NCBI GenBank assembly: GCA_021793515.1
Contig: JAJYSP010000006.1
Location: 1-64,000, forward strand
Direction of reading: 5' to 3'
Source of the DNA: Actinomycetes bacterium
GTDB lineage: Bacteria > Actinomycetota > Acidimicrobiia > Acidimicrobiales > RAAP-2
Length of the DNA: 64,000 bases
The translations under genes were made by a program, and so were the position numbers. This document shows, in pieces, positions 35,439 through 43,614 of the stretch. The stretch's first letter is position 1; each line of letters begins with the position of its first letter. Under the pieces are notes generated by a model. That model searched no databases. It worked only from the letters and a program-made list of their open reading frames with translations, and had not been told where the DNA came from.

Positions 35439-36215
35439 ATGGAACTGAACAACACATCGGCGGTCGTCACGGGGGGCGCATCGGGACTCGGCGAGGCGAC
35501 AGCGCGCGCACTCGCTGCGCGTGGCGTGAAGGTCGTCGTCGCGGACCTGAACGACGGGCGCGGCGCCGAGATCGCCACCGAGATCGGTGGTGCCTACGCG
35601 CACTGCGACGTCACTGACACCGACCAGGTCATCGCCGCCATCGAGGCGGCGAGCGCCATGGCGCCGCTGTGGTCAACCGTCAACTGCGCCGGCATCGGCT
35701 GGGCGACACGGACGATCGGCAAGGACGGCGAGTACGCGTCGGCCCACGACCTCGACCTCTACCGCAAGGTGATCGAGATCAACCTGATCGGAACCTTCAA
35801 CGTCTGCCGGCTCGCGGCGACCAAGATGAGCCACAACGACCCCGACGTAGACGGGCTGCGCGGTGCAATCGTCAACACGGCCTCGGTCGCGGCCGAGGAC
35901 GGCCAGATCGGTCAGGTCGCCTACTCGTCCTCCAAGGGTGGCATCGTCGGCCTCACGCTGCCACTCGCACGTGACCTCGCGGCCATCGGGGTGCGCGCCA
36001 ACTGCATCCTGCCGGGCCTCATCGACACGCCCATCTACGGCACCGGGCCCCAGTCCGACGAGTTCAAGGCCCGCCTCGGCGCTGGTGTGCTCTTCCCCAA
36101 GCGACTCGGACATGCGAGCGAGTACGCGTCCCTCGCCGTCGAGTTGCTCGCCAACAGCTACATGAACGCCGAGTCGATCCGCATCGACGCCGGCATCCGG
36201 ATGCAGCCGAAATAG
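35439..36215 (+). CDS. Short-chain dehydrogenase, 3-hydroxyacyl-CoA dehydrogenase type II-like
   Basis: 258 residues from ATG 35439, preceded by GAGGAG at six bases. Cofactor motif [19 protein letters not shown] in place of the common NNAG; catalytic Ser in [15 protein letters not shown] and YSSSK. The phrase [30 protein letters not shown], and the Pro-rich [13 protein letters not shown], match HSD17B10/FadB2x-type SDRs that oxidise 3-hydroxyacyl-CoA in beta-oxidation. No metabolic partners are adjacent, so the substrate is uncertain. Convergent with the ABC permease gene. Confidence 0.85.
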   Translation: MELNNTSAVVTGGASGLGEATARALAARGVKVVVADLNDGRGAEIATEIGGAYAHCDVTDTDQVIAAIEAASAMAPLWSTVNCAGIGWATRTIGKDGEYASAHDLDLYRKVIEINLIGTFNVCRLAATKMSHNDPDVDGLRGAIVNTASVAAEDGQIGQVAYSSSKGGIVGLTLPLARDLAAIGVRANCILPGLIDTPIYGTGPQSDEFKARLGAGVLFPKRLGHASEYASLAVELLANSYMNAESIRIDAGIRMQPK

Positions 36216-36216
36216 T

Positions 36217-37797
36217 TCAACCCGCGAGGTCGCGACGGGCGAACCACCCGATCGCGACCGCCAGCGCGGTGGCGCCCATCACCACGAACCCCGCTACTGT
36301 GCCCCAGTTGGGCGCGACCGCGGGTACCAGTCGCGCGTAGTGGTAGATCGAAGCGTCCACGACCGCCGCGGGCCAGTGCAATGGCGGACCGAGGACAGCG
36401 TCGAGATAGCTGAGCGCAAGCAGTCCGCTCAAGGTGACCTGCACCAATCGGGGTACGAGTGCGACGGCCAATGCCGCCGCACCGAGCACCAGGGGCACCT
36501 CGGTGAGCGCGTTGGTCGTAGCGGCGAGTGCCGTCGGCAACGACAGCGACGAGCCACCCGACCCGACGCCGACCCAAATACCCACCGCCGTCACGACGGC
36601 CACGAGAACGGCGCCGACGGCCGCGACAACGCTCGTCGACCCGAGCCAGGCTCGTCGCCCGGCGCCGTTACCCAGGGGCAGCTCGAGACGCCCCGACACG
36701 GCGTCCGCGCCCACCGTGGCGACCACTGACACGACGAAGAACCCGAGCCCGAGGGCGAGGAACGTGCCGATCTCGCCCACGTAGCCGCGCACCGAGACCA
36801 ACTGACCGAGGTGCCAGCGGTTCAGGAGTTGGGTGAAGGACCGGTCGGTGCGGCCGAAGGTGACCAACGCGTTGGTGAGGTAGCCGATCACGAGACCCAC
36901 CACGCCCGTCACGACGAGCCAGACGATGAGTGTGCTCGCGAGCTCGCGCCAAGCGAAGCGCCACGGCGAGGTGAGCAGCGCGGGCCGTAGGGTCCCGCGG
37001 TCGCTGCGCCGCCACCACGCCGACCCGACGTCGCGGCGGCTCGCGATCGGTGCGAGCACCGCCACGACGAGTACCGGGGCGACGAGGAGTGGCGCCAACC
37101 AGATGGCCTCGTGATGTTGGAAGGCCCCGACACGCTCGAGCCACCCGAAGGGTGTGAGTGTCGCCAACCACGACCCGTTGGTCGATGCGTCGGCCACCAT
37201 GCGCGCGAGGTACCCCACGCCGACCGCACCGAGGGCCATCTGGGAGGCCGAACGACGCGGGGCGAGCAGCTCGGAGGCTACGAGGCCGGTCGCCTGGGCG
37301 CACCAGGCAAGGCCCGTCAGCCCGGCACCGTAGAGGGCGCTATCGAGGACCCGTTGGCCATTGAAGACCAGTGCGGCGAAGACGGCGAGACCCACCGCGA
37401 CCCCGCTAAGGGCGAGCACGCCGACGGTCTCACGGTAAACGATCGCGCGCGCGACCCGCTCGACGACGAGCAGGTCCCAGGTGCCGGTGTCCTCGGCCCC
37501 CCGGGTGACGCGCGTCGCTGCGAGCGCGGCCCAGATCGCGACGGCGAGGGTGACCACGATGCCAACCTTCCACAGCACGTACGCGCCGGCACTGTCTAAG
37601 CCGGTGAAGTTGCCGTAGAGCGCCCGGAAGGCCGGATTGCGTAGCAGCGCCGAGACGCCGGTCAGCGCCAGCGCGCCGCCGCTGATGTTGTAGGTGGCCA
37701 CGGCCACCGTGACGATCACGACGAGCAGCGCGGCCATCACCACCGTGGTGAGGCGAATCTGACGCCAGGTGACCCCGCGGGCGGAGCGAGGACCCAT
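36217..37797 (-). CDS. ABC exporter permease (multidrug/polyketide antibiotic type)
   Basis: 526 residues with about twelve predicted membrane helices arranged as two halves. The N-terminal arrangement (short basic tail, helix, long loop ending in SALLRNPAFRALYGNF) is typical of actinobacterial 'exporter of polyketide antibiotics' permeases. The start codon abuts the stop of the ATPase gene (TAGATG), so the pair is a single exporter. The exported compound is unknown; no biosynthetic genes are adjacent. Confidence 0.83.
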   Translation of the reverse strand: MGPRSARGVTWRQIRLTTVVMAALLVVIVTVAVATYNISGGALALTGVSALLRNPAFRALYGNFTGLDSAGAYVLWKVGIVVTLAVAIWAALAATRVTRGAEDTGTWDLLVVERVARAIVYRETVGVLALSGVAVGLAVFAALVFNGQRVLDSALYGAGLTGLAWCAQATGLVASELLAPRRSASQMALGAVGVGYLARMVADASTNGSWLATLTPFGWLERVGAFQHHEAIWLAPLLVAPVLVVAVLAPIASRRDVGSAWWRRSDRGTLRPALLTSPWRFAWRELASTLIVWLVVTGVVGLVIGYLTNALVTFGRTDRSFTQLLNRWHLGQLVSVRGYVGEIGTFLALGLGFFVVSVVATVGADAVSGRLELPLGNGAGRRAWLGSTSVVAAVGAVLVAVVTAVGIWVGVGSGGSSLSLPTALAATTNALTEVPLVLGAAALAVALVPRLVQVTLSGLLALSYLDAVLGPPLHWPAAVVDASIYHYARLVPAVAPNWGTVAGFVVMGATALAVAIGWFARRDLAG

Positions 37798-38676
37798 CTA
37801 CCCGCGCGACTCGTCGTAGTACGAGAGGAAGATCTCCTCGAGACTCGACTCGTGAGTGCGCATCGACGTGACCCTGCCCCGAGCGAGCACGGCGAGCAAC
37901 GGCTCGAGTGGCCCGATCACCCGGACGCGGACCTCGTCGCCCTCGCGCGACACGATGCTCACTCCCGGTATCGAGGTCAGATCGTCGAACTCCCCCGCCA
38001 CGTCGATCTCCACACCCACGACCTCACGGAGTTCGTCGATCGCCGACACGGTCACGAGACGCCCGTCGCGGATCATCGCGACGCGTTCACAGAGGTGCTG
38101 CACCTCGGCGAGGATGTGCGAGCTGAGTAGGACCGCCTGGCCCCGCGCCTGGGCCTCGAGCACGCAGTCACGAAAGACCCGCTCCATCAACGGGTCGAGT
38201 CCCGCGGTCGGCTCATCGAGCAGCAGCACGGGCGCGCGAGTCGAAAACGCACTGATCAAGGCCACCTTCTGACGATTCCCCTTCGAGTACGCCCGTATCC
38301 GCTTGGCCGGGTCGAGCTCGAAACGTTCGACCAGGTCGTTGCGGTAGGCCGCGTCGACCTCGCCGTGCAGGGACCCCAGCAACGTAATGACCTCGAGCCC
38401 GGTGAGCTGAGGCCAGAGCGCCACCTCGCCGGGCACGTACGCGACGGCGCGGCGAGCCGGCGTGGAACCGGCGCGATGGCCAAGGATGGACGCGGTGCCC
38501 GAGGTTGGGTGCAAGAGCCCGAGCAGCAGTCGCAGGGTAGTGGTCTTGCCGGCACCGTTCGGACCGAGGAAGCCGACCACCTCACCGGCGTCGACCGCGA
38601 GGCTCAGTCCCTCAACGGCCTTGGTCGGTCCAAAGTGCTTGGAGAGGCGAACCGCCTCGAGAGCGTGACCGGGCAC
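37798..38676 (-). CDS. ABC exporter ATP-binding protein
   Basis: 292 residues. Walker A GPNGAGKTTTLRLLLGLL, signature region YSKGNRQKVALISAF (in place of LSGGQ, common in this exporter group), Walker B VLLLDEPTAGLDPLME and switch LSSHILAEVQHLCERV. The C-terminal 80 residues form the extension typical of drug-resistance ATPases (DrrA-like). It pairs with the downstream permease. GTG 38676 follows TAGATT by six bases. Confidence 0.92.
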   Translation of the reverse strand: MPGHALEAVRLSKHFGPTKAVEGLSLAVDAGEVVGFLGPNGAGKTTTLRLLLGLLHPTSGTASILGHRAGSTPARRAVAYVPGEVALWPQLTGLEVITLLGSLHGEVDAAYRNDLVERFELDPAKRIRAYSKGNRQKVALISAFSTRAPVLLLDEPTAGLDPLMERVFRDCVLEAQARGQAVLLSSHILAEVQHLCERVAMIRDGRLVTVSAIDELREVVGVEIDVAGEFDDLTSIPGVSIVSREGDEVRVRVIGPLEPLLAVLARGRVTSMRTHESSLEEIFLSYYDESRG

Positions 38677-38682
38677 GACTGC

Positions 38683-38688
38683 AATCTA
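38683..38688 (-). promoter_or_regulatory. Leaderless-type -10 element for the ABC exporter
   Basis: TAGATT, six bases, then the GTG start of the ATPase gene. Confidence 0.6.
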
Positions 38689-38696
38689 TCGGACGC

Positions 38697-38743
38697 CATG
38701 ACGCGCCCGGAACCCGATCAAGTCGGGACCCGAGCGCGTCATG
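38697..38743 (-). terminator. Branched stem-loop at the end of the NrfD-cupredoxin operon
   Basis: Ten-base outer arms CATGACGCGC and GCGCGTCATG enclose an inner hairpin CCCGA-TCAAG-TCGGG. It lies 38 bases after the last stop of the operon and just before the exporter promoter. There is no T-run, so it is an I-shaped terminator candidate. Confidence 0.55.
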
Positions 38744-38780
38744 TCCTGTGTTCCTACGCGCACGCAATGCGCGGGCTAGT

Positions 38781-39353
38781 TCAGCGAGCGGTCTTCACCG
38801 GCCCCTGCTGCACGCGAACGACCAACGCGATGAGCGTCAGCCAGACGCCGATCACCAGCGAGAGCAACACCAGCACCGTCCATCGGCCGATCAGGCCGTC
38901 GGGTCGCAGACTCTCCACCGCGCCCGCGAACGGGTCGGTGCGTGCGGCCTGGACCGTCAGCGACGTCGTCGCGAGAACCGCACCGGAACTATCCACCGCT
39001 GAGGCCTCGAAGTTCTGTGTACCGGCCCACGTCGGCTGGTACACAATCGTGGCGACCCCGGCTGCGTTGGTCGTCGCCGTGCCGATCTCCAGCAGCGGGG
39101 CACCGGCGAACTCCTCGACGTGCACGTAGAAGTTGACCGTCGTGTCCGCCATTGGCGCGGCGGACGCGTTGGCGACCTGGGCCGTCAGCTCGACACCGCG
39201 CTGTGACGCGGGACTACCCGACGTCAGGGCGAGCGTCGAACCTGTGGAGGCTGCCGCCGGCAGGGCGGCCGCCGCGACGCTGAGCAGCACCACGCCGCCC
39301 AACCCCGCGAGTGCGCGCGTTGCGAGACGAGAGAAATTGGCTACTGATATCAC
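38781..39353 (-). CDS. Membrane-anchored Ig-like protein of the NrfD operon
   Basis: 190 residues from GTG 39353, preceded by AGGAGG and overlapping the NrfD stop as GTGA; the ORF-track start is inside NrfD. Signal peptide LAGLGGVVLLSVAAAALPAAA, one Ig-like beta domain (VELTAQVANASAAPMADTTVNFYVHVEE ... TTNAAGVATIVYQPTW), and a C-terminal helix WTVLVLLSLVIGVWLTLIALVV with a short basic tail inside. No metal or catalytic motif. It probably stabilises or docks the extracytoplasmic part of the complex. Not a family I can name. Confidence 0.75.
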   Translation of the reverse strand: MISVANFSRLATRALAGLGGVVLLSVAAAALPAAASTGSTLALTSGSPASQRGVELTAQVANASAAPMADTTVNFYVHVEEFAGAPLLEIGTATTNAAGVATIVYQPTWAGTQNFEASAVDSSGAVLATTSLTVQAARTDPFAGAVESLRPDGLIGRWTVLVLLSLVIGVWLTLIALVVRVQQGPVKTAR

Positions 39354-40756
39354 GCGCCCACCTCCTGGGAATCGAGCTCCTCGTGGCCCTCGGCAAGCTC
39401 TTCCATCTCCGCCATCGACAGAATTGGAACGAAGCGGAACACGACGAGCAACAGCAACGGAATGGCTGCGGTCGCGGCGATCGTGATCGAGATCGGCACC
39501 CACGTGAAGTGATACGTGCCCCAGTTGCCGGCAAGGACGCCACCCTTGGCCAGTGGCGAGTTCACAAGCGGCTCGGTCGCCGGGGGGATGACGATGACGA
39601 GCCGCTTGATCCAGAGCGCGGCCACCACGAGGAACGAGGCGACCACGACACCACTGGTGGTGCGAAACCGTCGGAACATCATGATGAACAGAGGCGCGAT
39701 GCCCCCCGCGACGAAGTAGATCCAGAACGGTATGGCGTAGCGACCCGCAACGATCTGGTACACCCAGGCGGATGCCCCGGCCGTTCCCGAGTAGCCGTCG
39801 ATGAGGTACTCGGTGAAGGTGAGGTACAGGTACGCCGCACCGAAGGCGATCATCAAGAACCCGAGGCGCACGAAGTGCCGGGGGGTGACGAACGCCTCGA
39901 GGTGGAAGAGATTGCGCGACGCGGCGACCGTCAGCACGACGAGCGCGACACCCGAGTAGAGCGCCGCGACGACGAAGTAGACGGGCAGGATTGTCTCCAT
40001 GTAGCCGGCCCGCGAGGACGATGCGAACGCGAAGGACAGCACCGAGTGCACCGAGACCGCCATCGGAATGATCATGATGGCGATCAATCCGATCGCCCCA
40101 TTCAGACGACGCCGCTCGTACGGTGTGCCGCCGAAGCGGCCGACGAGGACGCGGTAGAGCGACTTGCGCACCTTGACTCGTGTCGACGGCGCCTCATCCT
40201 CGAAACGCTCGAGGGCGATCGCCGCGTCCGGGACGAGTGGCAGGTAGAAGAAGACGATCGTCGCGAGGAGGTACGTGCTCACGGCGAAGAAGTCCCAAAG
40301 GATCGGCGACGTGAGGTTCCAGTACGGGGGCCACACGAGCTCCCAGATCCGGCTCGGGTCACCCAGGTGCGGGATGATGAAGACCATCCCGATGGGCAAC
40401 GTGACCAGGGCGGTGGCTTCGGCGATCCTCGTCAGTGGTGCACGCCACCCGGCGTGGGTCAGACGAAGAATGGCCGACACCACGGCGCCGCCGTAGCTCA
40501 CCCCGATGAAGGTCACGAGGTTGGCCTCGTAGATCGCCCAGAAGGCGCCGTCGCTATAACCCGCCGTGCCCAGGCCGTTGGCGACCTGATAGACCCAGGC
40601 CGCGATGCCGCCCAGCACGATCACCGTCAACACCGCGATCGAGGGCCACCACCACCGGGGCGTCTCGAGCACCGGTCGCATCGCCGCCGCTCGAAGGTCG
40701 GCGTTCTGGGGCGCCGCTTGATCGCGCCCCACGTTTGGAATGATGACGTCAGTCAT
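39350..40756 (-). CDS. NrfD/PsrC-family quinone-interacting membrane subunit
   Basis: 468 residues with about ten membrane helices. NrfD-like features: ATALVTLPIGMVFIIPHLGDPSRIWEL (helix pair with HLGDP, compare NLGRP of ActC/PsrC), AVSVHSVLSFAFASS and IPFWIYFVAGGIAPLFIM. Family members pass electrons between the quinone pool and an extracytoplasmic ferredoxin subunit and carry no haem or metal. Here the ferredoxin gene is directly upstream, but no molybdopterin oxidoreductase follows. The stop overlaps the Ig-like gene. Direction of electron flow cannot be read from the sequence. Confidence 0.85.
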   Translation of the reverse strand: MTDVIIPNVGRDQAAPQNADLRAAAMRPVLETPRWWWPSIAVLTVIVLGGIAAWVYQVANGLGTAGYSDGAFWAIYEANLVTFIGVSYGGAVVSAILRLTHAGWRAPLTRIAEATALVTLPIGMVFIIPHLGDPSRIWELVWPPYWNLTSPILWDFFAVSTYLLATIVFFYLPLVPDAAIALERFEDEAPSTRVKVRKSLYRVLVGRFGGTPYERRRLNGAIGLIAIMIIPMAVSVHSVLSFAFASSSRAGYMETILPVYFVVAALYSGVALVVLTVAASRNLFHLEAFVTPRHFVRLGFLMIAFGAAYLYLTFTEYLIDGYSGTAGASAWVYQIVAGRYAIPFWIYFVAGGIAPLFIMMFRRFRTTSGVVVASFLVVAALWIKRLVIVIPPATEPLVNSPLAKGGVLAGNWGTYHFTWVPISITIAATAAIPLLLLVVFRFVPILSMAEMEELAEGHEELDSQEVGA

Positions 40757-40778
40757 CGGTCCCCTCCAGTCATCCGCG

Positions 40779-41636
40779 TCACGACGCGCTCGGGTTGTTG
40801 TTCAGGTCCTGGCCGTGGCCGGGGATGTAGTACACGCGTGGGTGGGTGCCGTACTCCTCCTTGAAGACGACGGCGTCGTTCTCGGCGAGGTAGGTGGAGA
40901 TCTTCACCGTGTTACCCATGCCGTTGACCGCAGCGTCCGAGGTCAGGTCACCGAAGTAGATCACGCCCATCGGGCAGTGGGTCACACACTCGGGCAACTG
41001 ACCGGTGGGCAGCATGGCCGCGCACTCGATGCACTTGCCGACGGTGCCCTTTACCTGCGGCACGGGCCACTCGGGCTCCTGCTTGAACGGCTGGCGTGGT
41101 GCCGGGACCGGGTCTGACCAGTTGAAGTAGCGCGCGTCGTAGGGACAGGCGTTCATGCAGATGCGCGTCCCGATGCACTTGCTCTGATCGACGAGCGTCA
41201 GGCCCTCCGGGGTCCGGAAGTTCGCACCGACCGGACAGACCGGCACACACGCGGGGTCTTCGCACATCTGGCACGGACGAGGCATGAAGTAGTTCTCGCC
41301 GGCCGCGTTCTGCATCGTGTAGACGTTCATCCACGTCTGGTCCTCATGCAGGTAGTGGGCCGTCTGGCAGGCGGTCGTGCAGAGCTTGCAGCCGTTGCAC
41401 AGGCGCAAGTCGATAATCATGCACCACTGCTTCACCGGCCCGCTCGGCGTGGTCGTGGCCGGCTCGGAGGCGGCGGCGAGCGTCTCGGTCAGCGCGCCGA
41501 GCACCCCGACGCCCAGGCTGCCGAGAGCCGCGGCTCGAAGGAGTCCACGCCGGCCGATGGTGACGGCCGCGGCCGTCAACTCCTCGTGCTGCGCGTCGTC
41601 AGTCGCAACGATTTCGTTGTCGTGTTTCGTGGTCAT
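40779..41636 (-). CDS. Tat-exported four-cluster ferredoxin (NrfC/DmsB/ActB type)
   Basis: 285 residues from ATG 41636 (ATGA overlap with the upstream cupredoxin); the ORF-track extension is not real. Tat-type signal TIGRRGLLRAAALGSLG near residue 25. Cysteine groups: CNGCKLCTTAC, CQMCEDPACVPVCP, CIGTRICMNACPYD and KCIECAAMLPTGQLPECVTHCP. In the third group the second Cys is Thr, as in the CxGTRYC form of alternative complex III ActB, so a [3Fe-4S] cluster is likely there. It would carry electrons on the outer face between NrfD and another redox partner, presumably the cupredoxins. Confidence 0.88.
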   Translation of the reverse strand: MTTKHDNEIVATDDAQHEELTAAAVTIGRRGLLRAAALGSLGVGVLGALTETLAAASEPATTTPSGPVKQWCMIIDLRLCNGCKLCTTACQTAHYLHEDQTWMNVYTMQNAAGENYFMPRPCQMCEDPACVPVCPVGANFRTPEGLTLVDQSKCIGTRICMNACPYDARYFNWSDPVPAPRQPFKQEPEWPVPQVKGTVGKCIECAAMLPTGQLPECVTHCPMGVIYFGDLTSDAAVNGMGNTVKISTYLAENDAVVFKEEYGTHPRVYYIPGHGQDLNNNPSAS

Positions 41637-42373
41637 GCTGCTTCCACCTTGATCGAACCTTCCATCCACTTCATGGTCGACATCGCGCCGCCCATGCCAT
41701 TCGTGCCTGCGCCGCACGGGGCGTAGCACTGCCACGTGAAGGTCCCCGTCTTGGTGGGGACGAACGTTGCGACGACCGTCACCGACTTGCCGGTTGGCGC
41801 AGCGGGAATCGGCATGTTAAAACTCAGCCCGGGCACCGTGAAGGTGTGGGCCACGTTCGTGTCCGACACCGACGAGATCGCGTGGCCCGCGACCGTCTCC
41901 TGTCCGGTGGTCGAACCTTGGACCTTCGCGAACATCATCTGAGCGCCCATGAGCGGCGCCGTGCCGTCATCGAAACTGACGATCTTTACGGTGACGCGCT
42001 CGCCGACCTGCACGGTCCAGTCCGGGTTCGTGTATTGCGGCTGATCGCCAAAACCGGTCAGGGACCCCGTCACGATCTTCATCGTCTCGGTCACGTGGCC
42101 GTGCGGGACAATGGCCGCCGGCGGGTTCGAGCGGGTGAGTCGCGTCACGCCGGCGGCGATGCCACCGACCAACGCGACCGTGACGGCGAGTCCGACCAAA
42201 ATGCCGGCGATCGATCCGAGAACCACGCCACCGTTACGGGCGAACGTTGCAGGACGACGCCAACTCAGACGGCCGAGGCGGTCGAGCGGATCGAGAGCGC
42301 CGAGACGCGCGAGCGGACCCCGGGCGCTCTCACGCCCGGGGTCGTTCACGCCAGTGGTGTGGCGGTTACTCAT
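41633..42373 (-). CDS. Membrane-anchored cupredoxin, CuA-like with missing histidine
   Basis: 246 residues from ATG 42373, overlapping the upstream stop. A cytoplasmic N-terminus of about 45 residues, one helix GSIAGILVGLAVTVALVGGIAAGV, then a cupredoxin domain outside. Candidate copper ligands: His in NVAHTFTVPGL, Cys-x3-Cys in WQCYAPCGAGTNGM and the Met. In CuA the order is C-x3-C-x3-H-x2-M; here the spacing is kept but the His position is Thr. It is a close paralogue of the two secreted cupredoxins upstream (same AHTFTVPGL and FNMPIP phrases). Probable electron carrier. Confidence 0.8.
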   Translation of the reverse strand: MSNRHTTGVNDPGRESARGPLARLGALDPLDRLGRLSWRRPATFARNGGVVLGSIAGILVGLAVTVALVGGIAAGVTRLTRSNPPAAIVPHGHVTETMKIVTGSLTGFGDQPQYTNPDWTVQVGERVTVKIVSFDDGTAPLMGAQMMFAKVQGSTTGQETVAGHAISSVSDTNVAHTFTVPGLSFNMPIPAAPTGKSVTVVATFVPTKTGTFTWQCYAPCGAGTNGMGGAMSTMKWMEGSIKVEAA

Positions 42374-42939
42374 CAACTGACCTTGACCTTGCCCGTCATC
42401 CACCCGGTGGTCTTCATCGCGCCGTTCATACCGACGGTGCCCGTGCCACAGGGGGCGAAGCAGTTCCAGGTGAACGTGCCGGTCTTCTTAGCGATGAAGC
42501 TCGCCGTGACGACGATGCTCTTGCCGGTCGGAGCGACCGGGATCGGCATGTTAAAGCCCAGTCCGGTGATGGTGAAGGTGTGCGAGACGTTGATGTCCGA
42601 CACGTTGCTCACGGTCTTGCCGCCGGCGACTTCCTTGCCATTCAGCGTGCCCATGACCGACGTGTACTTCATGTACTTGCCCATGAGCGGCGCTGCGCCG
42701 TCGTCGTAGCTGATGATCTTGACGGTCACGGTCTGACCCTTGTGCACGGTCCAGGCCGAGTTGGTGATCTTCGGCTGCTCGCCGCTACCCGCCAGCTTGC
42801 CCGTGGTCAGGATCTTCATAACCTCGGTCACGTGGCTGGGTGTGGCCGCGCTCGCCGTGGCGCCACTGACGACACCGGCGCCCAGCACGGGTGCGATGAC
42901 GAGTGCCAGGGCTGCCGCCTTGGTCATTGGGTGCTTCAT
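42373..42939 (-). CDS. Secreted cupredoxin, CuA-like with missing histidine (paralogue 2)
   Basis: 188 residues, start ATG 42939 with GGAG seven bases upstream. Sec signal KAAALALVIAPVLGAGVVSG, then a soluble cupredoxin domain. Ligand region: His in NVSHTFTITGL, WNCFAPCGTGTVGM with Cys-x3-Cys, Thr at the CuA His position and the Met; then NGAMKTTGWMTG adds more Met. It is about the same length and layout as paralogue 3. Soluble and extracytoplasmic, so it could shuttle electrons. The stop overlaps the anchored paralogue's start (TGATG). Confidence 0.8.
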   Translation of the reverse strand: MKHPMTKAAALALVIAPVLGAGVVSGATASAATPSHVTEVMKILTTGKLAGSGEQPKITNSAWTVHKGQTVTVKIISYDDGAAPLMGKYMKYTSVMGTLNGKEVAGGKTVSNVSDINVSHTFTITGLGFNMPIPVAPTGKSIVVTASFIAKKTGTFTWNCFAPCGTGTVGMNGAMKTTGWMTGKVKVS

Positions 42940-42976
42940 CTCATGTCTCCTCTTGGTTGAGTACTGCGATCCCGCT

Positions 42977-42991
42977 CGAACGCCTTGTTCG
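42977..42991 (-). other. Intergenic hairpin CGAAC-GCCTT-GTTCG
   Basis: Five-base arms and a five-base loop in the 60-base gap between cupredoxin paralogues 3 and 2. The arms are the same as in the 43600-43613 hairpin in the previous gap of this operon. May affect mRNA processing or stability. Confidence 0.4.
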
Positions 42992-42999
42992 CGCCGGTA

Positions 43000-43560
43000 C
43001 TACTTGACGTGAACCTCACCCGTCATCCAGCTCATGGTCGACATCGCGCCGGCCATACCGTTGGTGCCGCTGCCGCACGGGGCGTAGCAGTGCCAGACGA
43101 ACGTGCCGGTCTTCTTGGCAACGAAGCTCGCCGTGACGACGATGTGACCGCCAGTCGGTGCGACGGGGATCGGCATGTTGAAGCCGAGTCCGGGCACGGT
43201 GAAGGTGTGGGCGATGTTGATGTCGGACACGTTGGCGACCGGCTTGCCGTTGACGAGCTCCTTGCCGTTGAGCGTGCCCTTCACGTTCGCGTACGGCATG
43301 TACTTGCCCATGAGCGGCGCCGTGCCGTCATCGAAACTGACAATCTGGACGGTCACGGTCTGACCCTTTTGCACGGTCCAGGAGGCGTTGGTGATCTTCG
43401 GCCAACCCGGCTTGTGGTCCATCTTGCCGGTGATCAACCGCATGTGCTCGACCACGTGGGTCGGGGTCGCGGCCGCGGCACTCGTGCTCGTGAGTGACAC
43501 CGCAGCCAGTGGGGCGGCGGCTAGCAGCAACGCGGTCAACGTGGTAATCGGGCGCTTCAT
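43000..43560 (-). CDS. Secreted cupredoxin, CuA-like with missing histidine (paralogue 3)
   Basis: 186 residues. Sec signal TALLLAAAPLAAVSLTSTSAAA, then a cupredoxin domain with HVVEHMRLITG, QIVSFDDGTAPLMGKYM, IAHTFTVPGLGFNMPIPV and WHCYAPCGSGTNGMAGAM. The Cys-x3-Cys and Met are kept; the CuA His is Thr again, as in both paralogues. An extra His (WHC) directly precedes the first Cys and could be a substitute ligand. Sequence identity to paralogue 2 is high by eye, so a recent tandem duplication is likely. Confidence 0.8.
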   Translation of the reverse strand: MKRPITTLTALLLAAAPLAAVSLTSTSAAAATPTHVVEHMRLITGKMDHKPGWPKITNASWTVQKGQTVTVQIVSFDDGTAPLMGKYMPYANVKGTLNGKELVNGKPVANVSDINIAHTFTVPGLGFNMPIPVAPTGGHIVVTASFVAKKTGTFVWHCYAPCGSGTNGMAGAMSTMSWMTGEVHVK

Positions 43561-43599
43561 GTCAATGCTCCTTGTTGGTTTGGTTGGGGGGGTAGAACT

Positions 43600-43613
43600 T
43601 CGAACCGGTTCGA
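43600..43613 (-). other. Intergenic palindrome TCGAACCGGTTCGA
   Basis: Perfect 14-base palindrome just after the stop of the first cupredoxin gene. As RNA it can form a 5-bp stem with a CCGG loop, with CGAAC/GTTCG arms as in the next gap. It could equally be a DNA-binding site. Confidence 0.4.
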
Positions 43614-43614
43614 C

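Noticed and set aside
39311-40864. 517-residue antisense ORF over the NrfD gene
   Set aside because: Highly charged, His/Arg/Asp-rich sequence without domain signs; mirror of a membrane protein gene.
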